From positions 1,798,001 through 1,862,000 of the forward strand of contig NZ_SNZR01000011.1 in NCBI RefSeq assembly GCF_004363955.1: a stretch of 64,000 nt of DNA. The letters run 5' to 3'. Position numbers and translations under genes: made by a program. Under the pieces are notes generated by a model, which saw nothing but the letters and a program-made list of their open reading frames with translations, was not told where the DNA came from and did no database searches. Positions 55,621-64,000 of this stretch are shown here, one piece after another (the stretch's first letter is position 1; each line of letters starts with the position of its first letter). The stretch is from Enterovirga rhinocerotis (GTDB lineage: Bacteria; Pseudomonadota; Alphaproteobacteria; Rhizobiales; Beijerinckiaceae).

Positions 55621-56475
55621 ATGGCGCAAGCCGCAGAAGCCAAGCACGACTACCATCTGGTCGATCCGAGTCCGTGGCCGCTCGTCGGCTCGGTCTCGGC
55701 CTTCGTCATGATGGTCGGGTTGGTCATGACGATGAAGGGCCTCGGCCCCGAGACCTTCAAGCTCGGGCCCTATGTGCTCGGCGCGGGCATCATCGGCGTG
55801 CTCTACACGATGGCCTCCTGGTGGGCGGACGTGATCTACGAAGCCGGCCCCGGCGGGAACCACACCCGCGTCGTCCAGCTCCATCACCGCTACGGCATGA
55901 TGATGTTCATCGCCTCCGAGGTGATGTTCTTCGTCGCCTGGTTCTGGGCCTATTTCGATGCGGCCCTCTTCGCCGCCGAACCGATCCAGTACCTGCGGGC
56001 CGAGAAGCTGCAGCATTGGCCGCCGGTCGGCATCCAGACCTTCGACCCCTGGCACCTGCCGCTCCTGAACACGCTGATCCTCCTGACCTCGGGCACGACG
56101 GTCACGTGGGCGCATCACGCGATGCTCGAGAACGACCGCGACGGCGTCAAGCAGGCCCTCTGGCTCACGGTCGTCCTCGGCGTCGTGTTCACCCTCTGCC
56201 AGATGTACGAGTACAGCCACGCGGCCTTCGGCTTCTCGGGCAACATCTACGGCGCCACCTTCTTCATGGCGACGGGCTTCCACGGCTTCCACGTCGTGAT
56301 CGGCACGATCTTCCTCGCCGTGTGCCTGCTGCGCGTGTACTGGGGCCACTTCACGCCCGAGCGGCATCTCGGCTTCGAGTTCGCCGCCTGGTACTGGCAC
56401 TTCGTCGACGTCGTGTGGCTGTTCCTGTTCGCAGCCATCTATGTGTGGGGTGCGGGCACGCCCGGCGCCCACTGA
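55621..56475 (+). CDS. coxC: Cytochrome c oxidase subunit III
   Basis: The 284-residue protein has seven membrane helices. Segments HHRYGMMMFIASEVMFFVAWF, GFHGFHVVIGTIFLAVCL and HFVDVVWLFLFAAIYVWG are typical. It forms the third core subunit of the aa3 oxidase. Confidence 0.97.
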   Translation: MAQAAEAKHDYHLVDPSPWPLVGSVSAFVMMVGLVMTMKGLGPETFKLGPYVLGAGIIGVLYTMASWWADVIYEAGPGGNHTRVVQLHHRYGMMMFIASEVMFFVAWFWAYFDAALFAAEPIQYLRAEKLQHWPPVGIQTFDPWHLPLLNTLILLTSGTTVTWAHHAMLENDRDGVKQALWLTVVLGVVFTLCQMYEYSHAAFGFSGNIYGATFFMATGFHGFHVVIGTIFLAVCLLRVYWGHFTPERHLGFEFAAWYWHFVDVVWLFLFAAIYVWGAGTPGAH

Positions 56476-56497
56476 CCGCGAAGGCGGCTGGACACGC

Positions 56498-56527
56498 AAG
56501 GGCGGCCTCGGCCGCCCTTTGCTTTCG
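56498..56527 (+). terminator. Terminator after coxC
   Basis: AAGGGCGGCC and GGCCGCCCTT form a stem with a short TC centre, realistically GGGCGG/CCGCCC with a 6-base loop, followed by TTTGCTTT. It lies 22 bases after the coxC stop, so DUF983 and surf1 would be reached by read-through or their own promoter. Confidence 0.7.
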
Positions 56528-56545
56528 CGGCTGCCGCCGGGAGTG

Positions 56546-56923
56546 ATGAGAGTGGATTACGACCGTTCAGCCCCGCCGCCGGTTCCGACCGGCCTGCGGG
56601 GCCTCTGCCCGCGCTGCGGACGGGGCAAGCTGTTCCAGGGCTATCTGTCGCTGAGACCGAGCTGCGAATCCTGCGGGCTCGACTACGCCTTCGCGGATTC
56701 GGGCGATGGCCCCGCCTTCTTCGTCATGAGCTTCGTCGGGATCGTCATCGTCATGATGGCGATGTTCGTCGAGTTTTCCTACGAGCCGCCGCTCTGGCTT
56801 CACGCCATCCTGTGGGCGCCGCTGACCCTCGGGCTCAGCCTCCTGCTCGTGCGCCCCTCGAAGGGGCTCCTGATCGCGCTCCAGTACCATCACCGGGCCG
56901 AGCAGGGGCGCCTCAAGAAGTGA
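56546..56923 (+). CDS. DUF983 domain membrane protein
   Basis: The 125-residue protein has an N-terminal zinc-ribbon-like part (LCPRCGRGKLF and SCESCGLDY) with four cysteines and two membrane helices after it. DUF983 genes usually lie between coxC and surf1 in alphaproteobacteria, so a role in oxidase biogenesis is likely. It overlaps surf1 (GTGA). Confidence 0.9.
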   Translation: MRVDYDRSAPPPVPTGLRGLCPRCGRGKLFQGYLSLRPSCESCGLDYAFADSGDGPAFFVMSFVGIVIVMMAMFVEFSYEPPLWLHAILWAPLTLGLSLLLVRPSKGLLIALQYHHRAEQGRLKK

Positions 56924-57672
56924 GCCTCCGCTCGGGCCGAGGCGCGATCCGGGCGCTGGCGGCGCCGTTCGCCGCAACCCTCGTCGCACTTGCGATCCTG
57001 GTCTCGCTCGGGACCTGGCAGCTCGAGCGCAAGGCCTGGAAGGAAGGCCTTCTCGCGCAGATCCAGGCGCGGGCCTTCGAGGAGCCGTCCGACGTCGCGC
57101 CGGAGGCGGACTGGCCGAGCTGGCGTCAGGCGGATCAGGAATACCGCCGGGTTCGCCTGAGCGGGACGTACCTGGCCGACAAGATCGTCGCCGTCCACGG
57201 CCTCGCCGAGCTCCGCGAGCGGCAGGCGACGCAGGGCTTCTACCTGTTCGTCCCGCTTCGGCGCGGCGACGGCTCCCTCGTGATGATCAATCGGGGCTTC
57301 GTGCCGACGGAGCTGCGCGACGCGGCGCTCGCGAGCCTGCGCTCCGCCCCCGCGGCGGGGACGGTCGTCGGGCTCGTGCGCGCGCCCGAGACGCGGGGCT
57401 CCTTCGTGCCCGAGAACGATCCGGCGCGCGACAGCTGGTTCGTGCGCAGCCTCGACGACATGGCGCGAGCCCGCGACCTCCAGCGCCTCGCCCCCTTCTA
57501 TGTCGATGCCGATGCGACGCCCAATCCCGGCGGCTGGCCGAAAGGCGGCCAGACCCAGCTCACCCTGCGCAACCATCACCTGGAATATGCGTTCACGTGG
57601 TTCGGGCTCGCGCTCACGCTGGTCGGCGTCTTCATCGCCTTCGCCGTCGGCAGGCTGCGCGGTCCCGGATAG
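56920..57672 (+). CDS. SURF1 cytochrome c oxidase assembly protein
   Basis: The 250-residue protein has two membrane helices at its ends and a middle loop. GTWQLERKAWKEGLLAQI and VMINRGFVPTELRD, with LEYAFTWFGLALTLVG at the end, are family marks. It helps insert heme a into subunit I. The GTG at 56920 overlaps the stop of the DUF983 gene. Confidence 0.93.
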   Translation: MSLRSGRGAIRALAAPFAATLVALAILVSLGTWQLERKAWKEGLLAQIQARAFEEPSDVAPEADWPSWRQADQEYRRVRLSGTYLADKIVAVHGLAELRERQATQGFYLFVPLRRGDGSLVMINRGFVPTELRDAALASLRSAPAAGTVVGLVRAPETRGSFVPENDPARDSWFVRSLDDMARARDLQRLAPFYVDADATPNPGGWPKGGQTQLTLRNHHLEYAFTWFGLALTLVGVFIAFAVGRLRGPG

Positions 57673-57752
57673 CGCCCTCGCCGGTTCGGCTTCGGGTCGA
57701 CAGAGGTCGGCTGCCGTGCGAGATTTTTTCGTAGCAGCAGCAGGAGGCCGAT

Positions 57753-59363
57753 GTGATCGCGGCACCGACGCGCGTGCTCCTTGTCTTTCCGCGTTTCAAC
57801 CCGAACTCGTTCTGGAGCCTCACGGCGGCCTGCGAGGTGTGGGGCGCCCGCTGCACGGCGCCGCCGCTCGGGCTGATCACGCTCGCCGCCCTCCTCCCGC
57901 AGGATTGGGATCTGAGGCTGGTCAACCGGAACGCCGAGGACCTCACCGACGCCGACATCGAGGCCGTCGACCTCGTCCTGACGGGCGGCATGCTGCCCCA
58001 GCGACCGGACGCGATCCACCTCGTCGAGCGTTGCCAGGCGCTCGGCAAGCCGGTCGCCATCGGCGGTCCGGACGTCTCGTCGAGCCCCGAGGCCTATGAG
58101 TGCGCCGATTTCCGCGTCATCGGCGAGGCGGAGGGCGTGATCGACGAGTTCGTCGCGGCCTGGTCGTCGGGCGCACGCGAAGGCGTCTTCGAGGCGCAGA
58201 AGTTCCAGGCGGACGTGACCCGAAGCCCGCTGCCGCGCTTCGACCTGTTGAACTTCGACCACTATCTCTTCGTGGGGCTGCAATTCTCGCGCGGCTGCCC
58301 CTTCACCTGCGAATTCTGCGACATCATCGAACTCTACGGCCGGGTTCCCCGGACGAAGACGACCGAGCAGGTCCTGGCCGAGCTCGATCGGCTCCTGGCG
58401 CTGGGCTATCGCGGCCATGTCGATTTCGTCGACGACAATCTCATCGGCAACAAGAAGGCCGTGAAGCTCTTCCTGCCGCACCTCAAGGCCTGGCAGGAAC
58501 GGCACGGCTACCCCTTCATGTTCTCGACCGAGGCCTCGCTCAACCTCGCCGACGACGCCGAGCTTCTGCTCATGATGCGGGAGGCGAACTTCTTCACGGT
58601 CTTCGTCGGCATCGAGACGCCCGACGAGGCCGCGCTCATCCAGATGCGCAAGAAGCAGAACACCCGCCGCAGCGTCCCCGACAGCGTCGCGCGGATCGAG
58701 GCGGCCGGGATGGCCGTGACGGCGGGATTCATCGTCGGGCTGGACGGCGAGGGAGACGGCGTCTCGGACTCGATCGCGACCTGCATCCAGGCCTCGAACA
58801 TCCCGATGGCGATGGTGGGCCTGCTGACGGCCCTCCCCAACACCCAGCTCACGCGGCGCCTCGCCAGCGAGGGGCGCCTCCAGGCCGATTTCGCCATCGA
58901 GCAGACCGATGGCGATCAATGCACGGCCGGGCTGAACTTCGCGACGCTCAGGCCGCGGCGCGACATCCTCGCCGATTATCGCGAGGTGATCTCGCGCGTG
59001 TTCGCGCCCGACGCCTATTTCGCCCGCGTCCGCGGCCTCGCCGCGACGCTCGACCGGGCGCCCTATCTGCCGCCCTTCAGCTGGCGAGCCCTGCGGCGCG
59101 ATCTCACGGCGCTCAGCCGCGCACTCTATCGCTTCACGCGGACGCATCCGGATTTCGCGAAGCCCTTCTGGTCGACCTTCTGGTTCTGCCTCCGGACCAA
59201 CCCACGCGCCCTGCAGATTCTCCTGATCAACATGGTGATCTACCTCCATCTCGGCCCGTTTTCCCGCTACGTGGTCCGCCAGCTCGACGAGCAGATCGAG
59301 GCGATCGATGCGGGACGCTGGATCGAGCCCCGCCCGCTGGACGCCGACCGGGCGGTCGCCTGA
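57753..59363 (+). CDS. B12-binding radical SAM protein with DUF4070
   Basis: The 536-residue protein starts with a cobalamin-binding-like domain ([26 protein letters not shown]), then a radical SAM core whose cluster cysteines Cys182, Cys186 and Cys189 lie in [10 protein letters not shown]. The DUF4070 C-terminal part follows. The family includes methyltransferases for unusual substrates. Its start differs from the hopanoid methylase HpnP, so I do not assign it that role. AGGAGG lies 5 bases before the GTG at 57753. The substrate is unknown. Confidence 0.9.
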   Translation: MIAAPTRVLLVFPRFNPNSFWSLTAACEVWGARCTAPPLGLITLAALLPQDWDLRLVNRNAEDLTDADIEAVDLVLTGGMLPQRPDAIHLVERCQALGKPVAIGGPDVSSSPEAYECADFRVIGEAEGVIDEFVAAWSSGAREGVFEAQKFQADVTRSPLPRFDLLNFDHYLFVGLQFSRGCPFTCEFCDIIELYGRVPRTKTTEQVLAELDRLLALGYRGHVDFVDDNLIGNKKAVKLFLPHLKAWQERHGYPFMFSTEASLNLADDAELLLMMREANFFTVFVGIETPDEAALIQMRKKQNTRRSVPDSVARIEAAGMAVTAGFIVGLDGEGDGVSDSIATCIQASNIPMAMVGLLTALPNTQLTRRLASEGRLQADFAIEQTDGDQCTAGLNFATLRPRRDILADYREVISRVFAPDAYFARVRGLAATLDRAPYLPPFSWRALRRDLTALSRALYRFTRTHPDFAKPFWSTFWFCLRTNPRALQILLINMVIYLHLGPFSRYVVRQLDEQIEAIDAGRWIEPRPLDADRAVA

Positions 59364-59449
59364 CCGCGGCGGCTGGAAAGCGCCCGCGCCTTCCGATACC
59401 AGACGCGCCACAGGGTCTCGCCCGGCGAGGCCGCCAGCCGGATGACGAG

Positions 59450-60649
59450 ATGGCCAAGTTCCGAACGATCGACGATGCAGGCAACCTTCGCGGCAAGCGC
59501 GTCCTGGTCCGCGTAGACCTGAACGTGCCGATGGAGAACGGGCGCGTGACGGACGCGACCCGCATCGAGCGCATTCTGCCGACCATCCGCGACATCGCCT
59601 CCCACGGCGGCCGGGTGATCCTGCTGGCCCATTTCGGCCGCCCGAAGGGCAAGCGCGTCGAGAGCGAGAGCCTCGGCCCGGTCCGGGCCGAACTCGCGAA
59701 GCTGCTCGGGCAGCCCGTCGGCTTCGCGGATGATTGCATCGGCGAGGCGGCCGAGCGGGCCGTCGCGAGCCTCGAGGACGGCGGCGTCCTGCTGCTCGAG
59801 AACACCCGCTTCCACGCGGGCGAGGAGAAGAACGATCCGGACTTCGCGAAGAAGCTTGCCGCGCTCGGCGACCTCTACGTGAACGACGCCTTCTCGGCCG
59901 CGCACCGTGCCCATGCCTCTACGGAAGCCCTCGCCCACCTGCTGCCCTCCTATGCCGGCCGGACGATGCAGGCCGAGCTCGAAGCCCTCCAGAAGGGGCT
60001 CGAAGCGCCCGAGCACCCGGTCGTCGCCATCGTCGGCGGCGCCAAGGTCTCGACCAAGATCGATCTTCTCGAGAACCTCGTCGCCAAGGTCGATGCGCTC
60101 GTCATCGGCGGCGGCATGGCGAACACCTTCCTGAACGCCATCGACGTGAATGTCGGCCGCTCGCTCTGCGAGGCCGATCTCGCGCCGACCGCCCAGCGCA
60201 TCCTCGAGAAGGCCAAGGAGACCGGCTGCGCGATCATCCTGCCGGTGGACGGCGTCGTCGCGAAGGAGTTCAAGGCCGGCGCCGAGCACCACACCTACGG
60301 CGTCGACGCCATTCCCTCGGACGGCATGATCCTCGATGTCGGCGCGCAATCGATCGATCGGGTCAACGCGGCGATCGACGACGCGAAGACGCTCGTCTGG
60401 AACGGGCCGCTCGGCGCCTTCGAGATCGCGCCGTTCGACCAGGGCACGGTCGCGGCCGCTCGCCATGCGGCGGCGCGGACCAAGGCCGGCAAGCTCGTCT
60501 CGGTCGCCGGCGGCGGCGATACGGTCGCCGCGCTGAACCATGCCGGCGTCGGTGAGGATTTCACCTATGTCTCGACGGCCGGCGGCGCCTTCCTCGAATG
60601 GCTGGAGGGCAAGGAACTGCCAGGCGTCGAGGCCCTGAAGAAGAGCTGA
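59450..60649 (+). CDS. pgk: Phosphoglycerate kinase
   Basis: The 399-residue glycolytic and gluconeogenic enzyme transfers phosphate between 1,3-bisphosphoglycerate and ADP. It begins [13 protein letters not shown] and contains [16 protein letters not shown] and the ATP-binding [10 protein letters not shown]. No stop codon precedes it in frame for a long way, but the ATG at 59450 starts the conserved protein. Confidence 0.97.
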   Translation: MAKFRTIDDAGNLRGKRVLVRVDLNVPMENGRVTDATRIERILPTIRDIASHGGRVILLAHFGRPKGKRVESESLGPVRAELAKLLGQPVGFADDCIGEAAERAVASLEDGGVLLLENTRFHAGEEKNDPDFAKKLAALGDLYVNDAFSAAHRAHASTEALAHLLPSYAGRTMQAELEALQKGLEAPEHPVVAIVGGAKVSTKIDLLENLVAKVDALVIGGGMANTFLNAIDVNVGRSLCEADLAPTAQRILEKAKETGCAIILPVDGVVAKEFKAGAEHHTYGVDAIPSDGMILDVGAQSIDRVNAAIDDAKTLVWNGPLGAFEIAPFDQGTVAAARHAAARTKAGKLVSVAGGGDTVAALNHAGVGEDFTYVSTAGGAFLEWLEGKELPGVEALKKS

Positions 60650-60677
60650 GCGCGGTCCCGGATCCGGATCCTCCCCC

Positions 60678-61790
60678 TCAGCGGATGATCCGGATCTCCT
60701 TGTCGGCAATCCTCTGAAGGGTCGGGCACGAGACCACGATGCGGATGTCGTCGTAGTCCCGGTCGCTGCCTCCCGACGGCGTCGGAGGCCGGTCTTCCCA
60801 GCCGTAATACATGGACTTCCCGTCCGCGCAGGCACCGGTCGCCGTCTTCGGCGTCCGGCCGGTCTCGTTATTGTTCGGCAGGATCCCGCCCTGGTTCCGC
60901 GACTTGCAGTCGACATCCGTCGTACAGATGATCGTCTCCAGGATCGGGGCGGAGCTCAGGTCGGTCATCGTCATGGTGCCATTGGCCGATTCGCGCCCGC
61001 CAGTGACCGTGTTGGTCATCTTCCGGCTGTTCGGCTCGATCGTGGTATCGGTGTAATAGAGGTAGTGCTCCGCCGAGGGCTTGTCCCAGTTCGCCGGCGT
61101 CGTGCGAGCGTTGCGGACGTTTCGGAGCTGGTAGCTCAGCGTTTCGCCGTCGGCGCAGACGGGAAGCTTCGCCTTCGAATAATCGGTGCCGCCATTGTCG
61201 GAGATCGCTGTCAGCGTGTTCAGCATCCGACCCTTGTTCGACTGGTTCTTCTTGGATTCGTCGTAGCAATAGACCGAGATGCGGTTGTAATCACCGGCCT
61301 CGTAGGACATGTCGCGGACCGTGGGCAGGCTCCAGGCCCAGACGGGGGGCTTGCGCTTGACCGCGGTGGTGACGGAGACGGGGATCGTCCTCGGATAGCC
61401 CGGCAGCACGACGGACAGCGTCGTTGCGATGCTCGCATTCGCGGTCAGCGTGTAGATGCTTCCCGCCGTCCACTGGTCCGCCGTCCCCACCTGCGAGATC
61501 AATCCGCTGGCGCCGCCGTAACGGGTCGTCACCCGCGCCTTGAAGGCGGCGATCGACAAGGCCTCGTTGGGTGAATCCGAGGACGCGATGGCCAATGCGG
61601 TGGCATCCGTCTCGCGGTGCAGGAAGGTGCGCAGCTCCGTCGCCCGGCTGTAATCGACGGCGACACCCGCGAGACCGACAAGAGGCACCAGAGACAGGCC
61701 GAAGAGCACCGCGACATTGCCGCTTCGATCACGGCGAAAGCGATGCGCCCCGAGCGCGCCGGATCTGCGGATGGTCTCGCAAAGGCCCAT
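60678..61790 (-). CDS. TadE/TadG-like pilus assembly protein
   Basis: The 370-residue protein has the TadG-type N-terminus RDRSGNVAVLFGLSLVPLVGLAGVAVD, a prepilin-like helix anchored in the membrane, with a long periplasmic body rich in Thr, Asn, Ser and Gly. Pairs of cysteines (SVYCYDES, LPVCADGET, TIICTTDVDCKS) may form disulfides. TadG proteins help assemble Flp/Tad pili. No other tad genes are near. AGAGGTGG precedes the ATG at 61790. Confidence 0.85.
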   Translation of the reverse strand: MGLCETIRRSGALGAHRFRRDRSGNVAVLFGLSLVPLVGLAGVAVDYSRATELRTFLHRETDATALAIASSDSPNEALSIAAFKARVTTRYGGASGLISQVGTADQWTAGSIYTLTANASIATTLSVVLPGYPRTIPVSVTTAVKRKPPVWAWSLPTVRDMSYEAGDYNRISVYCYDESKKNQSNKGRMLNTLTAISDNGGTDYSKAKLPVCADGETLSYQLRNVRNARTTPANWDKPSAEHYLYYTDTTIEPNSRKMTNTVTGGRESANGTMTMTDLSSAPILETIICTTDVDCKSRNQGGILPNNNETGRTPKTATGACADGKSMYYGWEDRPPTPSGGSDRDYDDIRIVVSCPTLQRIADKEIRIIR

Positions 61791-62090
61791 GGTCCACCTC
61801 TGCCTTCGACGGAGGCTCACGCGCTCGGCCGGTCTTCCCGAACAGATCGGGAATTCCGCCTCGTCCGGGACAAGAGAAGGGCGACAACCCTAAAGCGCAG
61901 GTTTCAGGACGTGCTCGCAGTTGAGGAGCGCGACATGAGATGGCGAACGTCGTTAACCGATCATGATCGGGAAATCGGCCTGACCCGAGCCCGCTTCGAC
62001 GCGGCAGCGGCAGCGCGGGGGCTTCGCTCGCCGCCCGGGACGGGGTAAGAGCGATCCACGCTCACGCAAGCCGTATCCAGAGAGGAAACG
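61791..62090. other. Divergent intergenic region between the Tad-like gene and fba
   Basis: About 300 bases without a convincing gene. It holds CCGATCATGATCGG (61957-61970), a perfect 14-base palindrome that could be an operator for fba or the Tad-like gene, and AGAGAGGAAACG just before fba as ribosome-binding site. Confidence 0.5.
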
Positions 62091-63182
62091 ATGGCCCGCA
62101 TCACCCTGCGACAGCTTCTCGATCACGCCGCCGAGAACGATTACGGCGTCCCCGCCTTCAACATCAACAACATGGAGCAGGCGCTCGCGATCATGGCGGC
62201 GGCCGATTCCGTCGACGCGCCGGTGATCATCCAGGCCTCGCGGGGCGCCCGCCAATACGCCAACGACATCATGCTGAAGCACATGATGGACGCGGTCACC
62301 GAGATCTACCCGCATATCCCGGTCTGCGTGCATCTCGACCACGGCAACGAGCCGGCGACCTGCATGACCGCGATCCAGGCCGGCTTCACCTCCGTCATGA
62401 TGGACGGCTCGCTCAAAGCCGACGGCAAGACCCCCGGCGACTGGGACTACAATGTCGGCGTGACGAAGAAAGTGACCGAGATGGCCCATCTCGGCGGCAT
62501 CTCCGTCGAAGGCGAACTCGGCGTGCTCGGCTCGCTCGAGACGGGCGAGGGCGAGAAGGAGGACGGCCACGGCTTCGAGGGCAAGCTCAGCCACGACCAG
62601 CTCCTCACCAATCCCGACGAGGCGGTGAAGTTCGTCGCCGAGACGAAGGTCGACGCGCTCGCGATCGCCATGGGCACCAGCCACGGAGCCTACAAGTTCT
62701 CCCGCAAGCCCGACGGCGCCGTCCTCGCGATGAACGTCATCGAGGAGATCCACCGGAAGCTGCCGAACACCCACCTCGTCATGCACGGCTCCTCCTCGGT
62801 GCCGAAGGAGTTGCAGGACATCATCAACCAGTACGGCGGCGAGATGAAGCCGACCTGGGGCGTGCCGGTCGAGGAGATCCAGCGCGGCATCAAGAACGGC
62901 GTGCGCAAGATCAACATCGACACCGACAACCGGATGGCGATGACCGGCCAGATCCGCAAGGTGTTCAAGGAGAACCCCTCCGAATTCGACCCGCGCAAGT
63001 ATCTCGGGCCGGCGATGAAGGCGATGACGGCCCTCTGCAGGCAGCGCCTCGAGGAGTTCAACACCGCCGGCCAAGCCTCGAAGATCAAGCGCGTCGCGAC
63101 GCTCGCCGAGATGGCCGCGCTCTACAAGAAGGGCGAGCTCGATCCGAAGATCGGCGCCGTGACGCGCGCCGCGGCCGGCTAA
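62091..63182 (+). CDS. fba: Fructose-bisphosphate aldolase, class II
   Basis: The 363-residue zinc aldolase splits fructose-1,6-bisphosphate. It has [15 protein letters not shown], the zinc ligands in CVHLDHGNE and the later [12 protein letters not shown] and [10 protein letters not shown] segments, typical of the Calvin-cycle-subtype class II enzymes. It lies near pgk and a ThiE-like gene. Confidence 0.96.
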   Translation: MARITLRQLLDHAAENDYGVPAFNINNMEQALAIMAAADSVDAPVIIQASRGARQYANDIMLKHMMDAVTEIYPHIPVCVHLDHGNEPATCMTAIQAGFTSVMMDGSLKADGKTPGDWDYNVGVTKKVTEMAHLGGISVEGELGVLGSLETGEGEKEDGHGFEGKLSHDQLLTNPDEAVKFVAETKVDALAIAMGTSHGAYKFSRKPDGAVLAMNVIEEIHRKLPNTHLVMHGSSSVPKELQDIINQYGGEMKPTWGVPVEEIQRGIKNGVRKINIDTDNRMAMTGQIRKVFKENPSEFDPRKYLGPAMKAMTALCRQRLEEFNTAGQASKIKRVATLAEMAALYKKGELDPKIGAVTRAAAG

Positions 63183-63196
63183 CGCAGGCATTCATC

Positions 63197-63226
63197 GCCG
63201 ACCGGCGCGTCGCAGCGCCGGTCGGC
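63197..63226 (+). terminator. Hairpin after fba
   Basis: GCCGACCGGCGC and GCGCCGGTCGGC form a perfect 12-bp stem around GTCGCA, 14 bases after the fba stop. There is no strong T-tract, so it may be a stabiliser or weak terminator. Confidence 0.55.
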
Positions 63227-63319
63227 TCGCTCGGGATCGCCCGCCTCCCCTTCTTCGACCCGCCTTTCGCCGCAATCGGACAGCAATTCGATGGCTTCGG
63301 TTGGCCCCCATCGAGCATC

Positions 63320-63979
63320 ATGACCAGCCTTCGTCCGAGCCTCTATCTTCTCTCGCCTTTGATCGAGGATCCGTCCTCCTTTCGGGCGCCTCTCGCCGAG
63401 GCCGTGGCGACGGGCTTCATCGAGGCAGTCCTGCTGCGCCTCGCCCCCCGCGAGGAGCGCGCACTGATCAATGCCGTCAAGGAACTGGCCCCGGTCGCGC
63501 AGGACCGGCAGGTCGCCGTGATCGTCGCCGATCCCGGCGATGGCTGCGATCTCGCACAGGTCGTCATGCGCAGCGGCGCGGATGGCGGGCACGCGGAGGA
63601 TCCGGCCCGGATCGAGGCCCTGTGCCAGCGCCTGAAGGACGGCCGCAACATCGGCGCCGGCGGCCTCAAGTCGAAGCACGACGCCATGGTCGCAGGCGAG
63701 TTGGGCGTCGATTACGTGTTGTTCGGCGAGCCCCGGCCCGACGGCTTTCTTCCGCCCTTCGATCTCATCGAGGATCGGGCCGCCTGGTGGGCCGAGATCT
63801 TCCAGACGCCTTGCGTCGTCTATGCGCCGACCCTGGAGGCGCTGCCCGCCGTCGCCCGGACCGGGTCCGAGTTCGTCGCGCTCGGCGATGCCGTCTGGAC
63901 GCATCCGGACGGACCCGGGGCGGCGCTTCGGGAGACCGAGAGCATCCTCGCCGCCCTTCCCCCCCGGGCCGGCGCATGA
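63320..63979 (+). CDS. Thiamine-phosphate synthase-like protein (ThiE family)
   Basis: The 219-residue TIM-barrel protein resembles ThiE: LYLLSPLIEDPSSF at the start, and DGRNIGAGGLKSKHDAMVAGELGVDYVLFGEP in the phosphate-binding part. Several ThiE catalytic positions are not clear to me, so it may be a divergent relative rather than the main enzyme. No thi genes or TPP riboswitch are seen near it. Its stop overlaps the next possible start (ATGA). Confidence 0.75.
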   Translation: MTSLRPSLYLLSPLIEDPSSFRAPLAEAVATGFIEAVLLRLAPREERALINAVKELAPVAQDRQVAVIVADPGDGCDLAQVVMRSGADGGHAEDPARIEALCQRLKDGRNIGAGGLKSKHDAMVAGELGVDYVLFGEPRPDGFLPPFDLIEDRAAWWAEIFQTPCVVYAPTLEALPAVARTGSEFVALGDAVWTHPDGPGAALRETESILAALPPRAGA

Positions 63980-64000
63980 CGCGGCCCGCCTCGCTGCTGC
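63976..64000 (+). CDS. Start of a further gene, cut by the window edge
   Basis: An ATG at 63976 overlaps the stop of the ThiE-like gene by the ATGA motif, and the first codons (MTRPASLL) could begin a signal peptide. Too short to judge. Confidence 0.35.

Noticed and set aside
57753-59363. Hopanoid C-2 methylase HpnP
   Set aside because: The N-terminal segment differs from HpnP (no FPRYTKSFGTF-like start) and no hopanoid genes are near. A general DUF4070 B12-radical SAM protein fits better.
58100-60649. A single 849-codon plus-strand gene
   Set aside because: Only the part after 59450 is conserved (phosphoglycerate kinase); the earlier part is an alternate frame of the radical SAM gene and has no stop by chance.
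61617-62048. A plus-strand gene upstream of fba
   Set aside because: Overlaps the Tad-like gene on the opposite strand, is Arg/Ala-rich and shows no start signal or domain.

Overview
The window is high-GC chromosomal DNA from an alphaproteobacterium, most likely of the order Hyphomicrobiales (Rhizobiales). The evidence is the dnaK-dnaJ-pmtA order, an alphaproteobacterial type RpoH promoter before dnaK, the coxB-coxA-ctaB-coxF-ctaG-coxC-DUF983-surf1 operon, an IalB-family protein and a rhizobial-type phospholipid N-methyltransferase. Genes are dense and typical of a chromosome. I see no transposase, integrase, CRISPR array, rRNA or standard tRNA.

Layout. 0-5.3 kb: a periplasmic amino-acid/amide-type binding protein, an Ldh-family dehydrogenase, a PPOX-family protein, a probable small protein with its own terminator, and a HerA-like ATPase. 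5.4-12.3 kb: an ArsC/Spx-like protein, murein endopeptidase MepA, an amidase, RidA, an aldo/keto reductase, cyclopropane-fatty-acid synthase and a YbaK-type deacylase. 12.3-19.3 kb: a gamma-glutamyltransferase-like enzyme, a small membrane protein, a secreted MORN-repeat protein, a Bug/TctC binding protein, a MEMO-CapA fusion and a small HTH protein. 19.4-21.2 kb: a Ro60-like TROVE protein (Rsr), preceded on the same strand by a non-coding RNA with all the hallmarks of a bacterial Y RNA (YrlA type). 21.3-24.2 kb: a Rieske protein, an SMR transporter, a cobalamin riboswitch with a CobW-type GTPase, and a Phd/VapC toxin-antitoxin pair. 24.4-28.2 kb: murC, murG and ftsW of the division/cell-wall cluster. 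28.5-32.8 kb: a GH25 lysozyme lipoprotein, isovaleryl-CoA dehydrogenase, a GSU2403-type nucleotidyltransferase, DUF1330 and a second toxin-antitoxin pair. 32.8-38.3 kb: pmtA-dnaJ-dnaK and an L,D-transpeptidase pair. 38.5-42.5 kb: a minus-strand catabolic-looking group (epoxide hydrolase, Bug protein, two SDRs). 42.9-48.9 kb: the glycine cleavage operon behind a tandem glycine riboswitch, with an OsmC gene and a secreted-protein gene inside it. 49-51 kb: a DsbA-like protein, a lipoprotein and IalB. 51.1-57.7 kb: cytochrome c oxidase and its assembly factors. 57.7-64 kb: a B12-binding radical SAM protein, pgk, a Tad-like pilus protein, fba, a ThiE-like protein and the first codons of another gene.

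The most exciting element is the Rsr/Y RNA locus. About 157 nt of non-coding RNA fold into a 17-bp (up to 20-bp) terminal stem and a circularly permuted tRNA-like module, in the order anticodon arm, T arm, capped acceptor stem, D arm. The RNA lies directly upstream of the TROVE gene. A promoter with a perfect TTGACA -35 box and a palindrome over the -10 precedes it. Other points worth a look are a probable 80-residue insertion with foreign codon use inside gcvPB, the MEMO-CapA fusion, an inverted repeat over the start of the nucleotidyltransferase gene, and two families of interspersed palindromic repeats.

For many genes on this strand-symmetric high-GC DNA the start codon is the least certain part. 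Starts were chosen from ribosome-binding sites, signal peptides, overlaps with neighbours and family length.
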